From Streptococcus mitis SK564 (GTDB taxonomy: Bacteria; Bacillota; Bacilli; Lactobacillales; Streptococcaceae): 64,000 bases of DNA. Shown here piece after piece: positions 57,876-64,000 of this stretch. The notes under the pieces were generated by a model. It did no database searches and was not told the DNA's origin. It saw only the letters and a program-made list of their open reading frames with translations. The stretch covers positions 36,638-100,637 of the forward strand of contig NZ_AEDU01000009.1 in the NCBI RefSeq assembly GCF_000148525.1. Direction: 5' to 3'. A program made the translations under genes and the position numbers. The number at the start of each line of letters is the position of its first letter. Within the stretch, counting starts at the first letter, position 1.

Positions 57876-59438
57876 TTACACACTAGGCATATCGCGATAG
57901 GAAACGCTACGTCCCATCTCACCAGCATTCTCTTTTTGAACAAAGGTATTGGCATTGATGTAGGCAATAGCCGAAGCCTTCAACACATCAAAATCAAGAC
58001 CTGCTGCGTTAAAGATGGTTTCTGTATCTCTGTTTTCAACAGTGACCAAGACCCGAGCTTGGGCATCGATTCCATCTGTCACCGCATCAATAGTGTAGGA
58101 TAGCAAGCGAACAGATTGATTGAAGAACTTGTCGATAGCATTGAAGATAGCCTCAACAGAACCTTGCCCTGTCGCATTAAATTCGACCTTCTCACCATCC
58201 ATATTGGCTAAGCTAACGAGAGCTTCAATGTCATTATCTTCATGAGTTTGAAGTTGTAAATCATCAAAATGGAAACCTTCTGGATTTTCAACCATGGTTC
58301 CAGCTACCAGCGCACGAATATCGGCATCTGTGATTTCTTGTTTCTTATCTGCCAGTATCTTGAATTTAGCAAAGAGTGACTGGATATCCTCTTCTGTAAA
58401 GTCTAGTGCTAATTCTCTTAGTTTTTCAACAAAGGCATGGCGACCAGACAATTTTCCAAGCGGAAGGCTATTACTCTTAACACCGACCAATTCAGGAGTG
58501 ATGATCTCATAAGTAAGAGGATTTTTAAGGACTCCGTCTTGGTGAATACCAGATTCGTGAGAGAAGGCATTGCCACCAACCACAGCCTTGTTTTTAGAAA
58601 CTGGAATACCAGAGAAGCGAGAAACCATTTCAGAAGTATTAATCGTTTCGTTTAGAACAATGCTGATCTCTGCTTGGTAGTAATCTTGGCGAATGTTAAG
58701 GGCTACTGCAATTTCTTCCAAAGCAGCATTCCCAGCTCTTTCACCTATTCCGTTGATAGTTCCTTCGACTCGTCCTGCACCATTCTTGACGGCAGCAAGG
58801 CTATTAGCCACTGCCATTCCGAGGTCATCGTGACAGTGAGGCGAGTAAATAATCTGACGATCCGTTTTAACATTCTCAATCAAGTATTTGAAGATACTAC
58901 CATATTCCTCTGGTGTGGTAAAACCTACCGTGTCAGGGATATTGATATAAGTAGCCCCTGCATCTACTGCTGTCTGAACAACTTGCAAGAGGAAATCCAA
59001 CTCCGTTCTGGTCGCATCTTCAGGAGAAAATTCAACCACTTCAAACTTAGAACGTGCATAGGAAACATGCTCTCTAATAGCTTCCAAAATTTCTTCTTTG
59101 CTCTTATTGAGCTTATACTTGCGGTGAATCGGACTGGTAGCTATAAAGACGTGAACCTGTGGATACTTGGCATCCTTGAGGGCTTCATAACAAGCATCGA
59201 TATCAGACTTGACAGAACGTGCCAAACCAGTCACCGCCGTTTTCTTCAAGACCTTGGCAATCTCCTGCACTGCTGTGAATGAGTCTGGACTAGCAGCTGG
59301 AAAACCAGCTTCGATGGCTGAAACACCCCATTTCTCTAGCTGCCTTGCAATGGCAATTTTTTCCTTGATTGAAAAGTTAACACCTGGTGTCTGCTCTCCA
59401 TCCCGAAGACTGGTATCTAAAAATTCAACTGTTCTCAT
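57876..59438 (-). CDS. leuA: 2-isopropylmalate synthase
   Basis: LeuA condenses acetyl-CoA and 2-oxoisovalerate, the first committed step of leucine synthesis. The 520-residue protein starts MRTVEFLDTSLRDGEQTPG; the metal-binding His pair is in HCHDDLGMAVANS near residue 205. A C-terminal regulatory domain (about 390-510) gives leucine feedback inhibition in the family. I choose ATG 59438 after AAGGGG; the longer reading starts inside the attenuator stem. Confidence 0.95.
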   Translation of the reverse strand: MRTVEFLDTSLRDGEQTPGVNFSIKEKIAIARQLEKWGVSAIEAGFPAASPDSFTAVQEIAKVLKKTAVTGLARSVKSDIDACYEALKDAKYPQVHVFIATSPIHRKYKLNKSKEEILEAIREHVSYARSKFEVVEFSPEDATRTELDFLLQVVQTAVDAGATYINIPDTVGFTTPEEYGSIFKYLIENVKTDRQIIYSPHCHDDLGMAVANSLAAVKNGAGRVEGTINGIGERAGNAALEEIAVALNIRQDYYQAEISIVLNETINTSEMVSRFSGIPVSKNKAVVGGNAFSHESGIHQDGVLKNPLTYEIITPELVGVKSNSLPLGKLSGRHAFVEKLRELALDFTEEDIQSLFAKFKILADKKQEITDADIRALVAGTMVENPEGFHFDDLQLQTHEDNDIEALVSLANMDGEKVEFNATGQGSVEAIFNAIDKFFNQSVRLLSYTIDAVTDGIDAQARVLVTVENRDTETIFNAAGLDFDVLKASAIAYINANTFVQKENAGEMGRSVSYRDMPSV

Positions 59439-59467
59439 GCGATTTCCCCTTTTCCAAATTTGATTGT

Positions 59468-59504
59468 AAAAAAACATCTCGCTCGGAATCCCAAGCGAGA
59501 TGTT
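59468..59504 (-). terminator. leu operon attenuator (terminator and antiterminator)
   Basis: Terminator: ACATCTCGCT pairs with AGCGAGATGT (59473-59504), followed on the minus strand by seven T (59468-59474). A competing stem pairs CCAAGCG upstream (near 59514-59520) with CGCTTGG (about 59491-59497), which would break the terminator when the ribosome stalls in the leader peptide. Confidence 0.85.
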
Positions 59505-59550
59505 GATTCACTCCCGCTTGGTAAGCCAAACAGGACTAATGCTTTTTGCA

Positions 59551-59604
59551 CTAGCCCGAGTACCTCAACAACAAAGCAAATTGATTAAACTTAGCTGTTT
59601 TCAT
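59551..59604 (-). CDS. leuL: leu leader peptide
   Basis: A 17-codon frame, MKTAKFNQFALLLRYSG, with three consecutive Leu codons (TTG TTG TTG) at positions 11-13. GGAG precedes the ATG by about ten bases. The stop and following stem-loops have the classical ribosome-stalling attenuator layout. It is too short for standard gene callers. Confidence 0.88.
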   Translation of the reverse strand: MKTAKFNQFALLLRYSG

Positions 59605-59640
59605 GTTTGACTTTCTCCTTCGTTTGATATCTTGTTTAGT

Positions 59641-59669
59641 ATTTTAGCATAGACAAAACTACTTGTCAA
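59641..59669 (-). promoter_or_regulatory. leu operon promoter
   Basis: On the minus strand TTGACA (59664-59669), 17-base spacer, TAAAAT (59641-59646), about 35 bases before the leader peptide. Confidence 0.85.
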
Positions 59670-59681
59670 GAAAAAATCCAA

Positions 59682-59696
59682 TATTTTCTGAAAATT
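59682..59696. promoter_or_regulatory. CodY box upstream of the leu promoter
   Basis: TATTTTCTGAAAATT matches the CodY consensus AATTTTCWGAAAATT at 14 of 15 positions and lies 12 bases upstream of the -35 box. CodY senses branched-chain amino acids (and GTP in some species) and represses their synthesis. Confidence 0.8.
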
Positions 59697-59751
59697 TCTT
59701 CAGTATAGAATATTTAGCTAATTGAAAGTTCTTGAAAACCCTTGAAATATT

Positions 59752-60408
59752 TCATTTTTTAGAGGTTAAGCTCCAACTTTTCTCTATCAATTCTAGCACC
59801 TCTTCATCTGAAAACGTATCATCAAAAGCCACACTAATCCAGTAGCGTTTGTTCATATGAAAGGCTGGATAAATGCCCTTTTTTAAAAGCAAGTCAGCTA
59901 CTTGATCATGTTTGAGGTTGACTGCTTCCACTAATCCTTCTCTCCCCTTTTCCAGCTTATCCCAAGAGATTCTCATCAAAACAGCATACCACTTTTGATT
60001 GCCTTCATGTCTTAACACTGCCGTATCAGGCGATTTCTCCCACAGATACTCCAACTGGTTAGCATACTTTTCCTGAACCTGAGCCATGATTCGCTTAGTC
60101 TGAGGACAGATAAAATCCTGTACCTCAAAACAAGCCTTCCGAATCTGGTAAAGAATCTCCAGACAAGCTTCACGGACACTTGCAACAAAACTTCCTTTAA
60201 AGCTTTCCATATGGACTTGTGGATAGAGGTCACCGGTTTCCTGGTCAAAGACTTGAAAACTCACATTATCAGCAGTGATGGACACAGTCATGACAAAGTC
60301 ACCCTGCAAAATCTGGCAACTATAGGTCCAGACTCCACTATTTTCTACAAAACCATAGGCACGAGCCTTTTCTTGATTAAACTGATAGGATTTAAAAATT
60401 TCAAACAT
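59752..60408 (-). CDS. MmcQ/YjbR family protein
   Basis: A 218-residue cytosolic protein. The last 120 residues resemble the MmcQ/YjbR DNA-binding-like fold (KYANQLEYLWEKSPDTAVLRHEGNQKWYAVLMRI, given here by position about 115-148, and LKKGIYPAFHMNKRYWISV). The N-terminal half is a separate domain of unknown function. No operon partner except possible read-through from cutC, which has its own terminator. Confidence 0.7.
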   Translation of the reverse strand: MFEIFKSYQFNQEKARAYGFVENSGVWTYSCQILQGDFVMTVSITADNVSFQVFDQETGDLYPQVHMESFKGSFVASVREACLEILYQIRKACFEVQDFICPQTKRIMAQVQEKYANQLEYLWEKSPDTAVLRHEGNQKWYAVLMRISWDKLEKGREGLVEAVNLKHDQVADLLLKKGIYPAFHMNKRYWISVAFDDTFSDEEVLELIEKSWSLTSKK

Positions 60409-60415
60409 AAGTGAA

Positions 60416-60442
60416 AACTGCTACCCAAAGCTAGCAGTTCCT
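60416..60442 (-). terminator. Terminator after cutC
   Basis: AACTGCTA pairs with TAGCAGTT across an eight-base loop on the minus strand, with a short T-run after. Confidence 0.7.
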
Positions 60443-60451
60443 TTCTATTTT

Positions 60452-61084
60452 TTAAAAGACAACCTTAGTACCATGCAATTGTGCTACACCCAGCTGGTCG
60501 ATAAAGGTTTGACGGTTGTCAAGGTCAATCCCCCCACCTGGTAGAATTTCAATCTTACCTTTAGCATGCTCCAAAATTCTGTGATAGTGAGCAAAACGTT
60601 TTTCTAAGGAGTCACCAGACACACCAGCACGAGTTAGGATACGGGTGACACCGGCTTGGCTAAGCCAGTCAATAGCTTCCAACTGGTCTTCATCACTCAA
60701 TTCATCAAAGGCCATGTGAAAGACAATTTCCATTCCTTTTGATGCAGTAATTAACTTTTCAAGATTAGGTTTATCCAACTTCTTATCAGCAGTTAAGGCT
60801 CCAAATACAACTCCTTGACTTCCAGCCTGAGTAGCCAACCGAATGTCTTCTAACATAATTGCAATTTCTAGTTCATTATAGACAAAGTCGCCACCACGTG
60901 GACGAATCATGGTCATGATGGTCGTATCGTAGTTAGCTGCCAATTCAACCGCTGCCTTGGTTACTCCATAGCTGGGAGTTGTCCCACCAACTGCTAGATT
61001 GTCACAAAGTTCAATTCGACGAGCTCCATCCTCCATCGCTTTTTCAAGCAAGGTCACATTTTCAGCACAAAATTCGTAAATCAT
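60452..61084 (-). CDS. cutC: CutC family protein
   Basis: A 210-residue TIM-barrel protein starting MIYEFCAENVTLLEKAMEDGA, with the CutC motifs MIRPRGGDF near residue 70, HMAFDE near 125 and LPGGGIDLDN near 178. CutC was once linked to copper tolerance; the molecular role is unproven. Monocistronic between the DUF454 gene and the YjbR-type gene. Confidence 0.9.
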   Translation of the reverse strand: MIYEFCAENVTLLEKAMEDGARRIELCDNLAVGGTTPSYGVTKAAVELAANYDTTIMTMIRPRGGDFVYNELEIAIMLEDIRLATQAGSQGVVFGALTADKKLDKPNLEKLITASKGMEIVFHMAFDELSDEDQLEAIDWLSQAGVTRILTRAGVSGDSLEKRFAHYHRILEHAKGKIEILPGGGIDLDNRQTFIDQLGVAQLHGTKVVF

Positions 61085-61176
61085 TTAATTCTCCTTGAGT
61101 ATTACTTTGAATTTATTATATCATATTGTTGTGAATTTGCTTTCATTTTTATCAAGGGAAATAACTACTATTTTAA

Positions 61177-61536
61177 CTATTCTTTGTCTGGAATGACCTT
61201 GAAGAGATAATAGGTAATAAAGATGGTCAAGGCTCCTAGACCGATTTTGACCGGTAAAAGAGGGGCAAAATAAATAGAAATTCCCATCAAGATGTAGATA
61301 GAAACGATGATTTTTTTCTTACGTTCACGCGCAATAGATCTAGTCTCGCGAAAATCAGCTACATATGCTTGATAGAGCTTGGTATGATACAACCAATCTT
61401 CGAAGCGCTTGGAACTTCTGGAGAAACAAGCAATAGACAACAAAAGGAAAGGCGTTGTCGGCAACAAAGGTAAAACAACCCCAACAATAGCCAAGGCTAG
61501 TGATAAAAAACCAATAATAAGATAAATAATACGCAT
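61177..61536 (-). CDS. DUF454 (YbaN) family inner-membrane protein
   Basis: A 119-residue protein with two to three hydrophobic segments (LIIGFLSLALAIVGVVLPLLPTTPF split by the conserved LP-TTPF motif, and IYILMGISIYF) and the conserved CFSRSSKRFEDWL. The function is unknown. It is followed by cutC after a 90-base gap. Confidence 0.8.
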   Translation of the reverse strand: MRIIYLIIGFLSLALAIVGVVLPLLPTTPFLLLSIACFSRSSKRFEDWLYHTKLYQAYVADFRETRSIARERKKKIIVSIYILMGISIYFAPLLPVKIGLGALTIFITYYLFKVIPDKE

Positions 61537-61551
61537 AACTTCTCCTAGTTA

Positions 61552-61703
61552 ATACTCTTCGAAAATCTCTTCAAACTGCGTCAACGTCGCCTTGACGTAG
61601 GTATGGTTCCTGACTTCGTCAGTCTTATCTGCAACCTCAAAGCAGTGCTTTGAGCAACCTGCGGTTAGTTTCCTAGTTTGCTCTTTGATTTTCATTGAGT
61701 ATA
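61552..61703. repeat. BOX element (boxA-boxB-boxC)
   Basis: About 152 bases starting ATACTCTTCGAAAATCTCTTC and ending TTTTCATTGAGTATA, so the ends are inverted (ATACTC/GAGTAT). It contains the GACTTCGTCAGTC and CAAAGCAGTGCTTTG palindromes typical of pneumococcal BOX elements with a single boxB. It lies between topA and the DUF454 gene. Confidence 0.9.
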
Positions 61704-61756
61704 AAATAATCTTCTTCTAGTTTCGCATAAAATGATGAATTTTGTCAAGCTCCAAC

Positions 61757-61790
61757 CAAAAAGAGCCTGAAATTAACTTTCAGGGCTCTC
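61757..61790 (-). terminator. topA terminator
   Basis: AGAGCCTGAAA pairs with TTTCAGGGCTCT (one bulge), followed on the minus strand by a T-run. Confidence 0.8.
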
Positions 61791-61793
61791 CTC

Positions 61794-63881
61794 TTATTTA
61801 ATCTTTTCTTCTTCGTAATCACCCTTGCTACAAACAACCTGCTTGCCACCACCACGGACTTTTTTCTCCATGAGGAAGTTGCCACATTTTGGACAGTCAC
61901 GACCAACAGGCTTATCCCAAGAGGTAAATTCACAGTCTGGATAGCGATTGCAACCATAGAAAAGGCGGTTACGTTTTGTTTTACGCTCAATGATTTGTCC
62001 CTGATGACAGCTTGGACACTCTACGCCGATTTCTTTCACGATTGCTTGGGTATGACGGCAATCTGGGAAATTGCTACAAGCGTAGAACTTACCAAAACGA
62101 CCAAGTTTAATGACCATTGGACTGCCACACACTTCACAGTCAAATCCAGCTGGTTCATCCTTGATCTGGATTTTTTCCATTTCTTCTTCAGCCTTGGCGA
62201 CTTCTTTAGAGAATGGTTTGTAAAAGGCATCTATAACACGTTGCCACTGCTCTTTTCCGACTTCGACATCATCCAGTTTTCCTTCCATTTCAGCTGTGAA
62301 GGTCACGTTTACGATATCTGGGAAATATTCAACGATGAGCTTGTTAACAATTTCTCCCAACTCTGTCGGTTCAAAGCGTTTGGCTGCAAGGCGAACATAA
62401 TAACGTTTCTGAATAGTTTCAATGGTCGGTGCGTAGGTTGACGGACGTCCAACCCCATTTTCCTCCAAGGTCTTAATCAATGTCGCTTCAGAATAACGAG
62501 CAGGCGGTTGAGTGAAATGTTGCTCTGGTTTGCTATTCACCTGCTTAACCACATCTCCAACAGCCATATCTGGTAACATCTTATTCTTATCAGAATCATT
62601 ATAAATAGCAAGATAACCATCAAACTTAACCTGACTACCATTAGCAGCAAATTGAACCCCATTTTGAGACAATTTAACAGCCATGGTATCAAAGACAGCA
62701 GCTGTCATCTGGCTCGCCACAAAACGATTCCAGATAAGGGTATAAAGCTTGAGCTGATCCTTGTCCAGATACTTAGCGATGCTTTCCGGTGTATTAAAGA
62801 CACTTGACGGACGAATAGCCTCATGGGCATCCTGAGCACCTGATGCATTTTTCACCTTGCTACCATGCTTAGAATACTTGCTACCAAAACGGTCTGTAAT
62901 GAAGCTTGCTGCCTCATTTTGCGCCACTGGACTGATACGAGTTGAATCGGTACGCATATAGGTAATCAAACCTTGGACACCAGAACCGATATTAATCCCC
63001 TCATAGAGCTGTTGGGCAACCATCATGGTCTTTCGAGTACGGAAATTGATTTTATTAGCCGCATCCATCTGCATAGATGAAGTGGTATAGGGTAATGGAG
63101 CATTGCGTTTACGCTCTTTCTTATCCACCTGATCCACTGAAAAATCTTTGCTAGTCAGACGAGACAAGACTTCCTTGACCTCATCATTGCTAGTCAGTTT
63201 CATCTTTTTACCATCTACTCCATAGAAGGAAGCCTGAAATTGCTTGGTTCCCTTTTTAAAAACAGCATCAATTGTCCAGTATTCTTCTGGCTGGAAGGCA
63301 TTGATTTCATTCTCACGATCAATGATTAACTTAAGCGCAATAGACTGAACGCGACCTGCTGATAAGCCTTTCTTGACCTTCTTCCACAAAATAGGCGAAA
63401 TCGAATAGCCTACCAAGCGGTCTAGGACACGACGAGCCTGTTGGGCATCAACCAAGTCCATATCAATCTTGCGAGGTTCTTTAAAAGCATTTTTGACAGC
63501 ATCTTTGGTGATTTCATTGAAGACCACACGGTTGGCATCATTTTCATCCAAGTTGAGAATGTGGGCCAAATGCCAAGAAATCGCTTCTCCTTCACGGTCC
63601 GGGTCACTTGCCAGAAAGACTTTATTAGCTTTTTTGGCTTCTTTTTTCAAGTCATTGATAAGAGGACCTTTTCCTCGGATATTGATATATTGCGGTTCAT
63701 AATTATTTTCAATATCGACGGACATACTGGATTTCTTCAAATCACGGATATGCCCGACACTGGCTAAAACCTTGTAGTTTCTGCCTAGATATTTTTCAAT
63801 CGTCTTAGCCTTAGCAGGCGACTCCACGATGACTAGATTTTTTTTAACTGTTGATTTTTTCTTTTTTGTTGCCGTAGCCAC
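61794..63881 (-). CDS. topA: DNA topoisomerase I
   Basis: TopA relaxes negative supercoils. The 695-residue protein (GTG start at 63881, [11 protein letters not shown], after AAAGGTG) has the TOPRIM domain with [17 protein letters not shown] near residue 20 and [16 protein letters not shown] near 90, the catalytic Tyr region [14 protein letters not shown] near 300 and three C-terminal zinc-ribbon repeats ([23 protein letters not shown] and two more). A longer ATG reading six codons upstream is less likely because it removes the ribosome binding site. Confidence 0.96.
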   Translation of the reverse strand: MATATKKKKSTVKKNLVIVESPAKAKTIEKYLGRNYKVLASVGHIRDLKKSSMSVDIENNYEPQYINIRGKGPLINDLKKEAKKANKVFLASDPDREGEAISWHLAHILNLDENDANRVVFNEITKDAVKNAFKEPRKIDMDLVDAQQARRVLDRLVGYSISPILWKKVKKGLSAGRVQSIALKLIIDRENEINAFQPEEYWTIDAVFKKGTKQFQASFYGVDGKKMKLTSNDEVKEVLSRLTSKDFSVDQVDKKERKRNAPLPYTTSSMQMDAANKINFRTRKTMMVAQQLYEGINIGSGVQGLITYMRTDSTRISPVAQNEAASFITDRFGSKYSKHGSKVKNASGAQDAHEAIRPSSVFNTPESIAKYLDKDQLKLYTLIWNRFVASQMTAAVFDTMAVKLSQNGVQFAANGSQVKFDGYLAIYNDSDKNKMLPDMAVGDVVKQVNSKPEQHFTQPPARYSEATLIKTLEENGVGRPSTYAPTIETIQKRYYVRLAAKRFEPTELGEIVNKLIVEYFPDIVNVTFTAEMEGKLDDVEVGKEQWQRVIDAFYKPFSKEVAKAEEEMEKIQIKDEPAGFDCEVCGSPMVIKLGRFGKFYACSNFPDCRHTQAIVKEIGVECPSCHQGQIIERKTKRNRLFYGCNRYPDCEFTSWDKPVGRDCPKCGNFLMEKKVRGGGKQVVCSKGDYEEEKIK

Positions 63882-63916
63882 AGTATCACACCTTTTCAAA
63901 GTAATAAACTTTATAA

Positions 63917-63945
63917 AGTGTAAACCATTTTGCCATAACTGTCAA
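63917..63945 (-). promoter_or_regulatory. topA promoter
   Basis: On the minus strand TTGACA (63940-63945), 17-base spacer, TACACT (63917-63922), giving a leader of about 35 bases. The remaining bases to 64000 show nothing else I recognise. Confidence 0.75.
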
Positions 63946-64000
63946 GACTTAGCTCCAATATATAGAAGAAAAGTTTGTCTAGTAAGCGGACTTTCTTCTT

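Noticed and set aside
59439..59477. Longer leuA start
   Set aside because: It would place the start inside the attenuator's T-run; the ATG at 59438 has a clear AAGGGG box.
1..64000. CRISPR arrays, prophage or integrative-element genes
   Set aside because: No regularly spaced repeats, integrase, relaxase or phage structural genes were seen.

Overview
The window looks like a chromosomal segment of a mitis-group Streptococcus (S. mitis, S. oralis, S. pseudopneumoniae or S. pneumoniae; I cannot separate these by eye). Protein sequences and gene order match what I know of the pneumococcal chromosome (relQ-nadK-rluD-pta, prs-cysteine desulfurase-rex, radC-pcrA, fhs, coaB-coaC, uvrB, glnHP-glnQ-zwf, ftsY, rnc-smc, guaC, leu operon, topA). 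The repeats are also typical of this group: a 107-bp RUP element and a BOX element.

Layout. 1-13.9 kb is housekeeping: hemH (C-terminal end at the window edge), pepT, a minus-strand relQ-nadK-rluD-pta operon, a plus-strand CYTH-prs-desulfurase-DUF1831-DUF4649 set, rex, a C26-type amidotransferase, radC and pcrA. 14-24.5 kb holds an orphan RelA/SpoT-domain protein, fhs, the coenzyme A genes coaB-coaC with an ECF S-component, niaX-niaR, mutX, an AT-rich acyltransferase, uvrB and a CPBP protease. 24.7-32.2 kb holds a glutamine-type ABC transporter, zwf, ftsY and two Cof-type HAD phosphatases.

32.2-44.6 kb is an accessory island splitting what should be one smc-HAD-HAD-ftsY operon. It consists of a decayed IS66-family element (32270-34715) and an AT-rich minus-strand cluster (34748-44457). 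The cluster encodes a YcgG-like protein, a PEP-synthase-like ATP-grasp/His-domain enzyme, a deoxyribosyltransferase-like protein, an AlkA-type DNA glycosylase, a Nudix hydrolase, a three-gene ABC exporter, a 24-residue peptide with its own promoter, ribosome binding site and terminator, a CPBP protease, a nucleotidyltransferase and a PqqD-like peptide-recognition protein. I think this is an undescribed peptide-derived (RiPP-like) natural-product locus with nucleotide chemistry, and it is the main discovery candidate. A 17-bp direct repeat taken from the start of the HAD gene flanks the island.

44.6-64 kb returns to core genome: smc, rnc, tRNA-Arg(CCG), guaC, an McrBC type IV restriction pair, then a leuA-leuB-DUF1294-leuC-leuD-Sua5-like operon, a YjbR-type protein, cutC, a DUF454 protein, a BOX element and topA. 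The leu operon shows two stacked controls, a CodY box above the promoter and a leader peptide with three consecutive Leu codons followed by an attenuator.
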